A DNA stretch of 64,000 bases from Hymenobacter guriensis. GTDB taxonomy: Bacteria; Bacteroidota; Bacteroidia; Cytophagales; Hymenobacteraceae. This document shows positions 48,956 to 56,804 of this stretch, in pieces. The translations under genes and the position numbers were made by a program. The first letter of the stretch is position 1, and every line of letters begins with the position of its first letter. The stretch is taken from the NCBI RefSeq assembly GCF_015773195.1, contig NZ_JADWYK010000008.1:142102-206101 (forward strand), given 5' to 3'. The notes below the pieces were generated by a model. That model saw nothing but the letters and a program-made list of their open reading frames with translations, had not been told where the DNA came from and searched no databases.

Positions 48956-49536
48956 TAGAGCAGCTCCAACACCTAGACCGTTGGCTGCTGGTAGCGGCCA
49001 ACTCCCGCCACACCGCCCGCCTGGACGCGTGGATGGTGTTTTTCTCCGACCGCCTGGTGTGGTTCCCGGCTTACTTCGTGCTGGTGGTGGTACTGTGCTA
49101 CCTCTACGGGCGGCGCGCCACGCTGCTGCTGCCCCTGCTGGGTCTGAGTGTGCTGCTGGCCGACGTCGTTTCCAGCCGCCTGTTCAAGCCCTACTTCGCC
49201 CGCCTTCGCCCCTGCCACGACGCCGACCTATCGGCCACGCTAAACCTGGTAAACGGCTGCGGCGGGCAATTCGGGTTTCTGTCGTCGCACGCGGCTAATG
49301 CTTTTGCGCTGGCGGTGTTTGTAGAGATTCTGCTCCCCCGGCACTACCGTGTGGCCAAGGTGCTGCTCTTTATCTGGGCCACACTGGTGAGCTACAGCCG
49401 CATCTACCTGGGCGCCCACTACCCTTCCGACGTGCTGGCCGGCATCCTGCTGGGCTCCCTCATGGCCTGGCTTTGCGCCCTGGCATTCCGCCATCTGGCC
49501 CGGCGCTGGTGGCCGCTATTGGGGTCCGAGGCATAA
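48952..49536 (+). CDS. PAP2-family membrane phosphatase
   Basis: A 194-residue membrane protein with about five spans and the three PAP2 motifs: K(x6)RP as KPYFARLRP (about 83-91), SSHAANAFA in place of the more common PSGH, and SRIYLGAHYPSDVLAG (about 146-161). Members dephosphorylate undecaprenyl pyrophosphate or lipid phosphates. The start is TTG 48952, overlapping the hemF stop as TTGA, which implies translational coupling. A bidirectional terminator follows. Confidence 0.92.
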   Translation: MIEQLQHLDRWLLVAANSRHTARLDAWMVFFSDRLVWFPAYFVLVVVLCYLYGRRATLLLPLLGLSVLLADVVSSRLFKPYFARLRPCHDADLSATLNLVNGCGGQFGFLSSHAANAFALAVFVEILLPRHYRVAKVLLFIWATLVSYSRIYLGAHYPSDVLAGILLGSLMAWLCALAFRHLARRWWPLLGSEA

Positions 49537-49555
49537 ACTAGTGACCTCAAACATC

Positions 49556-49589
49556 AAAAAGGCTCCGCACTACCGTGCGGAGCCTTTTT
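49556..49589. terminator. Bidirectional terminator after the PAP2 gene
   Basis: Perfect 15-bp arms AAAAAGGCTCCGCAC (49556-49570) and GTGCGGAGCCTTTTT (49575-49589) between convergent genes. Confidence 0.9.
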
Positions 49590-49609
49590 CATTGGTCGTG
49601 GATCATAAG

Positions 49610-49813
49610 TTACTTGGCGGGCTTGCGGTTGCCGGTGTGGCCGTCGCCTTTGTCGCCCTGCCCGGGTTTGCTGGTCACTTTGGAGTTGGTGCGGTCGTCA
49701 CCGGACAGGGAGCGGTTTAAATCGGCGGAGCTGGTGAACTTGCCTTCCTTATCGCGGCGCACGTAGCGCTTGTCGCCTTCCGTGGGTTCAATCAATTCGC
49801 GTTTTGTAGACAT
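49610..49813 (-). CDS. Small basic, disordered hypothetical protein
   Basis: A 67-residue hydrophilic protein: MSTKRELIEPTEGDKRYVRR, then DKEGKFTSSADLNRSLSGDD, then a Lys/Gly-rich tail. The ordered first half looks conserved, and the gene sits neatly between a terminator and ribE with an ATG at 49813. No domain recognised; possibly nucleic-acid-associated given its charge. Confidence 0.75.
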   Translation of the reverse strand: MSTKRELIEPTEGDKRYVRRDKEGKFTSSADLNRSLSGDDRTNSKVTSKPGQGDKGDGHTGNRKPAK

Positions 49814-49865
49814 GCCGGTAGGAGTTGATTCTCTTTCCGATACGCAGTTTCAGCCCGTCGGTTTC

Positions 49866-50456
49866 TTACCGTCCCAGCAGTTTCGCCACGTACTTGCCCA
49901 CGATGTCGAACTCCAGGTTGACGCGGTGACCGGGGCGCAGGTCCTGGAAGGTGGTGTGCTCGTAGGTGTAGGGAATGATGGCCACGGAAAAGCCGTCGTC
50001 GGTGCTGTTGAAGCAGGTGAGGCTGGTGCCATTCACGCAGATGGAGCCTTTTTCCACCGTTACGCGGCCGGGGCCCGGCTCGTGGCGAAAGCGGAATACC
50101 CAGGAGCCGTGCTGGTCTTCTACCGACTCGCACTCGGCCGTGAGGTCCACGTGGCCCTGCACAATGTGCCCATCAAAGCGACCATTGGCGGCCAGGCAGC
50201 GCTCCAGATTCACGCGGCGGCCGGGCTGCCACTGGCTCAGGTTGGTTTTCTGCAGCGTCTCGTCGATGGCTGTGACGACGTGCGTGCCGGCCATGCCGTC
50301 CACGGCTACCACCGTGAGGCATACGCCGTCGTGGGCCACGCTCTGGTCGATTTTCAGCTCCTGAGCGAAGCCGGATGCTACGGTGAAATGAATATTGGTT
50401 TCCTCCCGGCGCACGGCCGTGATGGTACCCAGGGTTTCGATGATGCCGGTAAACAC
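49866..50456 (-). CDS. ribE: Riboflavin synthase, alpha chain
   Basis: A 196-residue enzyme that dismutates two 6,7-dimethyl-8-ribityllumazines to riboflavin. It has the tandem lumazine-binding repeats of the family: the first opens MFTGIIETLGTI with SVAHDGVCLTVV, and the second opens RFDGHIVQGHVD with KGSICVNGTSLTCF. The start codon is GTG 50456, and MFTGIIE is the invariant family start, so this choice is firm. A repeat-rich gap lies upstream. Confidence 0.97.
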   Translation of the reverse strand: MFTGIIETLGTITAVRREETNIHFTVASGFAQELKIDQSVAHDGVCLTVVAVDGMAGTHVVTAIDETLQKTNLSQWQPGRRVNLERCLAANGRFDGHIVQGHVDLTAECESVEDQHGSWVFRFRHEPGPGRVTVEKGSICVNGTSLTCFNSTDDGFSVAIIPYTYEHTTFQDLRPGHRVNLEFDIVGKYVAKLLGR

Positions 50457-50462
50457 GATGTG

Positions 50463-50582
50463 AAGGTGCTAATGTGTTTTAAATGTGCTGATGTGCTAAT
50501 CAATTGGATGTTGAAATGTTCCGCGGCGCAATTTGCCTTTACAGGGCGTCAGCACATAAGTACATTCAAAATCCATTAGCAC
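50463..50582. repeat. Intergenic repeat of the AATGTG family
   Basis: Between ribE and the glycosylphosphotransferase gene, units such as AATGTGCTGATGTGCTAAT (about 50483-50501) face CCATTAGCACATTA (50574 onward) and GTCAGCACATAAGTACATT (about 50549-50567) in inverse orientation. The arms are less perfect than at the other two sites. Confidence 0.65.
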
Positions 50583-50583
50583 A

Positions 50584-52041
50584 TTACTTCCCGCGGCCTT
50601 CCACAATGATTTTGAGGGTGTAGAGCATGACGCGGAAGTCCATAGCTAGGCTCATGTTTTCAATGTAGAGGATGTCGTACTTGAGGCGCTCCACCATCTG
50701 CTCCACGGTTTCGGCATAGCCGTATTTCACCTGGCCCAGGCTGGTGATGCCGGGGCGCACGCGGTGCAGGTGGCGGTAGTGCGGGGCCACGGCCACAATC
50801 TGGTCGATGTAGAACTGCCGCTCGGGACGCGGGCCCACCAGGCTCATGTCGCCCTTCAGCGCGTTCCAGAACTGGGGCAGCTCGTCCAGCCGCACCTTGC
50901 GCATAAAGCGGCCCCAGGGCGTAATGCGCGGGTCGTGCTGCGAGGAAAGCGACGGGCCCTGCCGCTCAGCATCCACGTACATCGAGCGGAACTTGTAGAT
51001 GCGAAACGGCTGCCCGCCCTTGCCGATGCGGTCCTGGGAGTAGAAAATCGGCCCCGGCGAGGACAGGCGCACCATCACGGCCGTGAAGGCGTACACGGGC
51101 GAGGCCAGCACCAGAAACAGCGCCGAGCCCACGATATCGAGGCCGCGCTTGGTGACTTCCTGCCACAGGGGCAGCAGATCCTGCTTGATTTCGATAAGGG
51201 GCGTCCCAAACAGGTGGTTTACCTTCACCGAACCCAGCAGCATCTGGTAGAGATCGGGCAGGATGCTGATGCGCACCGGCTCGCCCTCCAGCAAGGTCAG
51301 GATTTCCTGGATGAGACGGTGCTCACTGGGCTCGGTGGCAATGATAATCTGCTCCACGTGCAGCTCCGCAATCAGCCGGGAAAGCTCCCGGTAGCTGCCT
51401 TTGTGGGGCAGGGCCGCGGCCAGCGCGGCATCCACCGTCTCCCCCACCGACACAAACCCGATAATGCGCAAACCCAGGTAGCGGGTGGCGTGCACCAGCT
51501 CCTGGCGCACGTCGCGGGCCAGGGCATTGGCCCCTACAATGAGCGTGTTGAAGGTGATAACACCGCTGCGCACGAGCCGCTGCACGCTGCTCACAGCCCA
51601 GGTACGCAGAATGGCCGACACGGTGAAATGCAGCAGAAAATACGCCGAAATGGTGCGGTAGTAGAGCCGGTAGTTGCTCACGCCCTCATCATCAAGCAGC
51701 AGCGCGAAGAAGATAACCAGCGCCCCCAGAATGGACACCTGGGCCAGCCGGATGATTTCGCCCAGGCGCGACTTGCGAAAAATGTCGCGGTACTCGCCAA
51801 TGAGCGTGTAGAGCACCAGCCAGAAGCCGGCAATGAGCAGGGCCGAGCCTACCAGCGTGAACACCTCTTCGTTGGGCGTGAAACTCTCGTTGAGCAGGTA
51901 CTTGCGCAGGAGGTAAAACCCCATCCAGGCCAGCAGCGCCGCCCCGAAGTCGGCGGCCATGAGTTTGAGCTTCTGCAGGGTACGAATCAAGCGGCGGAAA
52001 TCGAAAGCAAAGAAAGAGCCCCGACGAGGCCGGACACACAC
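50584..52041 (-). CDS. Polyprenyl glycosylphosphotransferase (WcaJ-like)
   Basis: A 485-residue membrane enzyme that starts exopolysaccharide or capsule synthesis by moving a sugar phosphate onto undecaprenyl phosphate. About five N-terminal spans are followed by a Rossmann-like CoA-binding-type domain (NTLIVGANALARDVRQE) and the catalytic C-terminal bacterial sugar transferase domain (KRGLDIVGSALFLVLASP, FYSQDRIGKGGQPFRIYKFR, DELPQFWNALKGDMSLVGPR). It starts at GTG 52041 or possibly at ATG 51960; I keep the longer form because RLIRTLQKLKLMAADF is family-like. No other polysaccharide genes are adjacent. Confidence 0.93.
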   Translation of the reverse strand: MCVRPRRGSFFAFDFRRLIRTLQKLKLMAADFGAALLAWMGFYLLRKYLLNESFTPNEEVFTLVGSALLIAGFWLVLYTLIGEYRDIFRKSRLGEIIRLAQVSILGALVIFFALLLDDEGVSNYRLYYRTISAYFLLHFTVSAILRTWAVSSVQRLVRSGVITFNTLIVGANALARDVRQELVHATRYLGLRIIGFVSVGETVDAALAAALPHKGSYRELSRLIAELHVEQIIIATEPSEHRLIQEILTLLEGEPVRISILPDLYQMLLGSVKVNHLFGTPLIEIKQDLLPLWQEVTKRGLDIVGSALFLVLASPVYAFTAVMVRLSSPGPIFYSQDRIGKGGQPFRIYKFRSMYVDAERQGPSLSSQHDPRITPWGRFMRKVRLDELPQFWNALKGDMSLVGPRPERQFYIDQIVAVAPHYRHLHRVRPGITSLGQVKYGYAETVEQMVERLKYDILYIENMSLAMDFRVMLYTLKIIVEGRGK

Positions 52042-52125
52042 GGTTTATGGCCTGAAAACGGTAGTTTCGCGCTCCTCTCTCCGGGGCCGCGCCCGCTGGG
52101 CCCCGCAAAGGTAAGCGCATTCTCC

Positions 52126-52800
52126 GTGTCCCCGCAATCTGCTCTTCCAGCTTCCGATAGTTACCGGCACCGCGGCCAGCGCCGCGCCCTGGTGGCCGAG
52201 CTGCGCCGCAAAGGCATCCACGACGAGCGGGTGTTGCAGGCCCTGGAGCAGGTGCCGCGCCACGTATTTTTCGAGCCGGCCTTCCGGGAGCACGCCTACC
52301 AGGACAAGGCCTTTCCCATAGGCGAGGGGCAGACGATTTCGCAGCCTTACACCGTGGCCTTTCAGACGCAGCTACTGCAGGTGCAGCCCCAGGAACGGGT
52401 GCTGGAAATCGGGACGGGCTCAGGCTACCAGTGCTGCGTGCTGCTGGAGCTTACGCCCCACGTCTGGAGCATCGAGTACAACGCGGTGCTCTTTGCCCGC
52501 ACCCGGCGCCTGCTCGCGCAGCTGCACCACCCGGCCCACCTGTTCTGCGGCGACGGCAGCCTCGGCCTGCCCGACCAGGCCCCGTTCGATAAGATTATCG
52601 TCACGGCTGGCTCGCCTACCCTGCCCCGGCCCCTGTTGCGCCAGCTGCGCGTAGGCGGCTCCCTCGTTATTCCGGTGGGCACGGAGCACAGCCAGCGTAT
52701 GGTGCGCGTGGTGCGCGAGTCGGAAGAAAGCTTCGTGCGCGAGGACTTCGAAGAATTCCGCTTTGTGCCGCTCCTGGGCCAGGCCGGCTGGGGAGCATGA
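52126..52800 (+). CDS. pcm: Protein-L-isoaspartate O-methyltransferase
   Basis: A 224-residue SAM-dependent repair enzyme that methylates isoaspartyl residues in damaged proteins. The family block EGQTISQPYTVAFQTQLL (about 67-84), the SAM motif VLEIGTGSGYQ (about 91-101) and KIIVTAGSPTLP (about 155-166) are present. No ATG is available in frame; GTG 52126 gives the usual length. The frame is open far upstream antisense to the glycosylphosphotransferase gene, which is not coding. Its stop codon forms the first bases of an intergenic repeat. Confidence 0.9.
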   Translation: MSPQSALPASDSYRHRGQRRALVAELRRKGIHDERVLQALEQVPRHVFFEPAFREHAYQDKAFPIGEGQTISQPYTVAFQTQLLQVQPQERVLEIGTGSGYQCCVLLELTPHVWSIEYNAVLFARTRRLLAQLHHPAHLFCGDGSLGLPDQAPFDKIIVTAGSPTLPRPLLRQLRVGGSLVIPVGTEHSQRMVRVVRESEESFVREDFEEFRFVPLLGQAGWGA

Positions 52801-52982
52801 ATGTGCTGATGTGGAGAATGTGCTAATGTGAGAATGTGGGAATTGTGAGGAATGTGCTGATGAGAGTAGAACGTGTCGGTGAACTTGGAGTCCATTCGCT
52901 CAGCACAGCAGCACATTTTCCACATTAGCGCAGCGCAGCACATTCAACCCACATTAGTCACATTCTCCACATCAGCACATTC
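52799..52982. repeat. Inverted pair of the AATGTG-family intergenic repeat
   Basis: Segments 52799-52822 and 52959-52982 are exact 24-nt reverse complements, reading GAATGTGCTGATGTGGAGAA at the start of the left copy. The left copy begins inside the pcm stop codon. The interior holds further AATGTG units, including GCTGCGCTGCGCTAATGTGG in reverse, closely related to the 36734-36763 sequence. Confidence 0.85.
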
Positions 52983-52989
52983 CCTACCC

Positions 52990-52997
52990 TATCTTTG
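52990..52997 (+). promoter_or_regulatory. Bacteroidota -7 box of the thioesterase gene
   Basis: TATCTTTG matches TAnnTTTG, 30 bp before ATG 53028 and 7 bp after the end of the repeat. Confidence 0.45.
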
Positions 52998-53027
52998 CCG
53001 GAACTTACTGCTGACCCCTCCCCTTAC

Positions 53028-53549
53028 ATGATGCGCAAACAAAAGCCCGTAAAAGACTCCTTCGTTCGGATGACCGAGCTGGTGCTGCCCAACGACACGA
53101 ACACGCTCAACAACCTGATGGGCGGCCGCATGATGCACCTGATGGACGTAGCCGCGGCCATTTCGGCCCAGCGCCACTCCAACCGTATCGTCGTCACGGC
53201 TTCCGTCGATAACGTTTCGTTCCGGGAAGGCATCAAGCTGGGAAACGTCGTGACCCTGGAAGCGCAGGTCACGCGCTCCTTCAGCTCCAGCATGGAAGTA
53301 CACATTGATGTGTGGGCCGAGGACATTCCCAACGGGACCCGGTTTAAGTCCAACGAAGCCTTCTTCACCTTCGTGGCCGTAGACCAGTCAGGCCGCCCGA
53401 TTGATGTGCCCGAGGCCGTAGCCGAAACCGAGGAGGAAATTCGCCTGTACGACGGGGCCCTGCGCCGCCGCCAGCTGCGCCTGGTGCTGGGCGGCCGCAT
53501 GAAGCCCCAGGATGCCGTCGAGTTGAAGTCCCTGTTTGATATGCAGTAA
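53028..53549 (+). CDS. Acyl-CoA thioesterase (hotdog fold)
   Basis: A 173-residue cytosolic hotdog thioesterase of the YciA/BACH type that hydrolyses acyl-CoA to free acid and CoA. The core block MTELVLPNDTNTLNNLMGGR followed by MMHLMDVAAAISAQRHS contains the catalytic Asp of the central helix, and VVTASVDNVSFREGIKLGNV is the usual second block. ATG 53028 (with ATG 53031 next) follows a good -7 box. The upstream gap is repeat-rich. Confidence 0.93.
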   Translation: MMRKQKPVKDSFVRMTELVLPNDTNTLNNLMGGRMMHLMDVAAAISAQRHSNRIVVTASVDNVSFREGIKLGNVVTLEAQVTRSFSSSMEVHIDVWAEDIPNGTRFKSNEAFFTFVAVDQSGRPIDVPEAVAETEEEIRLYDGALRRRQLRLVLGGRMKPQDAVELKSLFDMQ

Positions 53550-53641
53550 TGCCTTCCAGGGTGCGGCCGGCTGCTTTGTCTTCCAGAAAGGTCCTGTCTC
53601 ACTTCTCCTAAGCGTTGCGTAAGCACAGCAATTATCAGAAA

Positions 53642-53730
53642 GGTGTAGAGACGCATTGTAGCGTCGCGTCGTTGAAGGACGTTCGCCCTGACGACGCGGC
53701 CAGAGAGACGCAACTATGCGTCTCTACACC
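53642..53730. repeat. 89-bp palindromic intergenic element
   Basis: Perfect 14-bp outer arms GGTGTAGAGACGCA (53642-53655) and its complement (53717-53730), with inner arms GTCGCGTCGT and ACGACGCGGC (9 of 10 pairing). The GTAGAGACGC end is typical of palindromic repeats seen widely in bacterial intergenic DNA. No gene lies in 53550-53842. Confidence 0.8.
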
Positions 53731-53842
53731 CAGCGGGCGGCCGCAGAATTAATTCAAACAGCTTCCTGGCAGCCTGCCCACCAGCACCCATAGTCCAGCA
53801 AGCTTCCTATTTGCTATCTTCCGGTCAGCCTTTGTACTGCAT

Positions 53843-54730
53843 ATGGATACCGCCGCTACGCTTTCGTTTTTCCAGAGCTTCTACGCCAACACCCCGCTGT
53901 ACGTAGTGGCCGAACCCAGTACGCCCGCGCCAGCTGCGGCTGAAGCGTCCGCAGTGCCGTCTGCTACTCCCATTGTTGAGGCGCCAGCAGCCGCGCCAGT
54001 TGTTTCCGCGGCTCCTCGGGCAGCCGAAGCAACATCGGTGATTTTACCGACTGCCGCGCCGGCCCTGGCACCGCCGCAGGCAGCGGCATCCAAACTCCCT
54101 TCGCTGGGCAGCCTCAAAGCAGCCAGCCCGACAGTTGGGCCAACGCTGCCGCCGGTTTCTGCGCCAACGCCCCCACAGCCTGCCACTCCGCCGCCTGCCG
54201 CGCCGGCTCCTGTAGAGGCAGCGGCTTATCAACCTACCAACCTTACGCTGGCCGAGCTGCCCGCGGCTGCACCTGCCCCGGCAGCCCAGGCCGGGCGCAT
54301 TCAGCCCACGCCTACTCAGTCGCCGGTGGCGCACGTGCCGTTTGCCACGCTGGGCAGCAATGCCCGGGGCCTGGTCATACTGGTGCGCATGTCGCCCGAC
54401 CAGTTCCGCAAGCTGCCTCGCAACGTGTTTCTCAACAACCTGCTCAAGGCCATCCGCCTGGTGATGGAGGACGTGGTGCTGGTGAACGTGGAGCACGAGA
54501 AGTTTCCGGTGGCGCTGTGCAGCCTGCGTCAGCACCTGCACGCGCGGCAGTTCCTGGCCTTCGGCAAAAACCTGCTCGACGTGGCCGTGTACACCACCCA
54601 GCCCTACGAACCGGTGCTGCTCTACGGCGACACAGCCTTCCTCGGCGCCGGCGAAATCGACATGCTCGAATACGACGTTGGCCGCAAAAAGCAGCTCTGG
54701 CAGGCTATCCAGCGGATGTTTCTGGGGTAG
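53843..54730 (+). CDS. Pro/Ala-rich protein with conserved C-terminal domain
   Basis: A 295-residue protein without a signal peptide. Residues 1-20 (MDTAATLSFFQSFYANTPLY) are ordered-looking. Residues 25-165 are a Pro/Ala/Ser-rich disordered linker. Residues about 170-295 form a compact alpha/beta domain (GLVILVRMSPDQFRKLPRNV, LLKAIRLVMEDVVLVNVEHE, VLLYGDTAFLGAGEIDMLEY, ending KKQLWQAIQRMFLG). I do not recognise the domain. The gene is monocistronic, with a terminator just after it. Confidence 0.8.
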   Translation: MDTAATLSFFQSFYANTPLYVVAEPSTPAPAAAEASAVPSATPIVEAPAAAPVVSAAPRAAEATSVILPTAAPALAPPQAAASKLPSLGSLKAASPTVGPTLPPVSAPTPPQPATPPPAAPAPVEAAAYQPTNLTLAELPAAAPAPAAQAGRIQPTPTQSPVAHVPFATLGSNARGLVILVRMSPDQFRKLPRNVFLNNLLKAIRLVMEDVVLVNVEHEKFPVALCSLRQHLHARQFLAFGKNLLDVAVYTTQPYEPVLLYGDTAFLGAGEIDMLEYDVGRKKQLWQAIQRMFLG

Positions 54731-54761
54731 AACAACATGGCTTCGCAGCCCTTGCTCCAAT

Positions 54762-54797
54762 AAAAAAAGCCAGCTGCTCGCGCAACTGGCCTTTTTT
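54762..54797. terminator. Bidirectional terminator
   Basis: Arms AAAAAAAGCCAG (54762-54773) and CTGGCCTTTTTT (54786-54797), one bulged base, between convergent genes. Confidence 0.75.
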
Positions 54798-54810
54798 ATT
54801 ACTTGTTTTC

Positions 54811-55965
54811 TTACTTCAGCACCGAGGCCAGCGTGTTTTCCAACTGGGCGCCACGCAGGTTCTTGGCAATGATTTTTCCCTGTGGGTCAATCAGGATGGA
54901 AAGCGGAATGGACTTCACGCCGTAGGTCTGGCCGGCAGCCGACTCCCAGCCTTTCAGGTCCGAAACGTGGGTCCAGGTCAGCTGGTCGTCCTTGATGGCC
55001 TTCAGCCACTTGTCGCGGCTCTGGTCGAAGCTCACGCTGTAGATTTCGAAGCCCTGGCCCTTGCTCTTGAACTTCTGGTAGGCGCGCACTACGTTGGGAT
55101 TTTCCTTGCGGCAGGGGCCGCACCAGGAGGCCCAGAAATCGATGAGCACGTACTTGCCGCGCAGGCTGCTCAGGGCTACTTCCTTGCCGTCGGGGGCCAG
55201 AAGCTTGATTTCGGGGGCCGTCTGACCTTTGGCGGTAGAGCGCAGCGGGTCGAGGCGGGCCACCAAGGCCTTCGTGTAGCGCGAGTCGGGCAGGGAAGCC
55301 TTGAACTGGTTGGCCATGGAGTCGGCAAACACGAACTCCTCGTCGGGGTTCAGCAGGTTGCTCACCACAAAAGCCGAGGCCACCGATTTGGGGTTGCGGC
55401 GCACCAGCGCCTTAATGGCCGCGTTGCTGCGCGCCTGGGCCGCCATGTACTGGGCCTCCACGGCCTGCATAGAATCGGCGCGGCCGGTTTGGGCGGCCTG
55501 GTTGTAGCGCTGCTCCAGGGCCTGGGCCTGCACGCGGCTGCGGCCCATCACCGTGCCCAGCTGCTGTAGCATCTCCGAGTCGGGGGAGCCTTTCACGGTG
55601 TAGCCTTCCGAGAGGCGGGCAGCGTCGCCGCTTAGGGTGAGCTTGGTGTTGTTGTCGAGGGCCAAGAGCACCTGGTTCTGGTCGTTCACCTTCACCTGGT
55701 AGAGGCCGGCCTCGGGCACGGTGCCTTTAAAGGAGAATTCGCCCTTGTCGTTGACGGTAGCCGTGTCGCGCGACACAAACTGGGTTTCACCCAGCTCGGC
55801 CAAAAACACCTGGCTGCCGGCCGCGGCGTTGGTCAGCTGGCCGTTGATCTGAAAGCCGGTGGCTGCGGCCCCGCCGTCGGTGGTGGGCACGCTAGATTTG
55901 TTGCAGGCATTGGCCATGCCCAGCACGGCGCCCAGGTAAAGCAGACTCTTCATTTTACGCATCAT
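54811..55965 (-). CDS. TlpA-family thiol-disulfide lipoprotein with DUF4369-like N-terminus
   Basis: A 384-residue lipoprotein (Cys21 after GMANA). The N-terminal beta-rich domain (FQINGQLTNAAAGSQVFLAE, GLYQVKVNDQNQVLLAL) resembles DUF4369, and a helical middle follows. The thioredoxin fold from about 245 has C282-G-P-C285 in FWASWCGPCRKENPN and the cis-Pro region YGVKSIPLSILIDPQG. It is a periplasmic oxidoreductase, probably acting in cytochrome c or cysteine reduction. A second TlpA gene lies 200 bp upstream on the same strand. Confidence 0.94.
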   Translation of the reverse strand: MMRKMKSLLYLGAVLGMANACNKSSVPTTDGGAAATGFQINGQLTNAAAGSQVFLAELGETQFVSRDTATVNDKGEFSFKGTVPEAGLYQVKVNDQNQVLLALDNNTKLTLSGDAARLSEGYTVKGSPDSEMLQQLGTVMGRSRVQAQALEQRYNQAAQTGRADSMQAVEAQYMAAQARSNAAIKALVRRNPKSVASAFVVSNLLNPDEEFVFADSMANQFKASLPDSRYTKALVARLDPLRSTAKGQTAPEIKLLAPDGKEVALSSLRGKYVLIDFWASWCGPCRKENPNVVRAYQKFKSKGQGFEIYSVSFDQSRDKWLKAIKDDQLTWTHVSDLKGWESAAGQTYGVKSIPLSILIDPQGKIIAKNLRGAQLENTLASVLK

Positions 55966-56166
55966 TCAAAAAGCAAACCGGCCAAATAAGGCGCCGGGGA
56001 AGTAGCAGACGAGGAAACCGGGCGCAAGTTGCCTATTCCTGGGGAATAGCGGAGCCAGTACCGGCCGTAATTGCTTAGCATAACCCGCAAATCCGGTGCA
56101 GAGTTGCAGCTGGCAAAGCGCCGCAGACGTAGAAGAAGGCAAAACAGGTCGGGCAATTTACCGCCC

Positions 56167-56685
56167 TCAGTCCAGCGGAATGTATTCCGAAATCTTCTGA
56201 CCCAGGGCGCGGCCGTGCAGGTCGGTGGCCAGAATCCGGCCTTCGGGGTCCAGCAGCAGGTTGAAGGGCAGGGCCGTGACGCCGTAGGCACGGGCCCCGC
56301 TGCTCTCCCACCCTTTCAGGTCCGACACCTGGGGCCAGCTAAGCTGGTCGGCGGCCACGGCCCGCAGCCACTTGTCGCGGTTCACATCCAATGACACGCT
56401 GTAGATTTCCAGCCCCCGCGAGTGAAACTGCCCGTAGATTTTGCGCAGGTTGGGGCTTTCGGCCCGGCAGGGCCCGCACCAGCTGGCCCAGAAATCAACC
56501 AGTACGTACTTGCCACGCAGGCTACTGAGCTTCAGCGGCTGACCTTCAGGCGTAGGCAGCTGCAAATCGGTGGGCGCTACCGCGCTGTCCATCGTTTCGT
56601 GGTTGGCGGGGGCCGTGGCCCGCTGGCAGCCACCAGTAGTCAGCAACAGACTGCAGAAGAGAAGAACTGGTGCGCGAAATGGCAT
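56167..56685 (-). CDS. TlpA-family thiol-disulfide lipoprotein (short)
   Basis: A 172-residue lipoprotein: MPFRAPVLLFCSLLLTTGGC signal, a short linker and one thioredoxin domain with C70-G-P-C73 and YGVTALPFNLLLDPEGR. It is highly similar to the last 140 residues of its neighbour at 54811-55965 (SSLRGKYVL-DFWASWCGPCR, DVNRDKWL/DQSRDKWL, VSDLKGWES), so the two are likely duplicates in which one lost or gained the N-terminal domain. ATG 56685 starts the signal. Confidence 0.92.
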   Translation of the reverse strand: MPFRAPVLLFCSLLLTTGGCQRATAPANHETMDSAVAPTDLQLPTPEGQPLKLSSLRGKYVLVDFWASWCGPCRAESPNLRKIYGQFHSRGLEIYSVSLDVNRDKWLRAVAADQLSWPQVSDLKGWESSGARAYGVTALPFNLLLDPEGRILATDLHGRALGQKISEYIPLD

Positions 56686-56720
56686 GCTCAATATTCGGAA
56701 GCTCCACGGTAAATTGCAAA

Positions 56721-56751
56721 CGCCCACCCACTGCAGAGCAGTAGGTGGGCG
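56721..56751 (-). terminator. Terminator of gatB
   Basis: Fourteen-base arms CGCCCACCCACTGC (56721-56734) and GCAGTAGGTGGGCG (56738-56751) with one mismatch, followed on the minus strand by TTTGCAATTT. Confidence 0.65.
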
Positions 56752-56804
56752 TAGCAGATGAACTAATCAACGAGAAGACGCCAGGCAGATAGCCTCTCTC
56801 TTGA

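Noticed and set aside
50764..52125. Upstream extension of the pcm frame
   Set aside because: Antisense to the glycosylphosphotransferase gene; only the part from about 52126 is methyltransferase-like.
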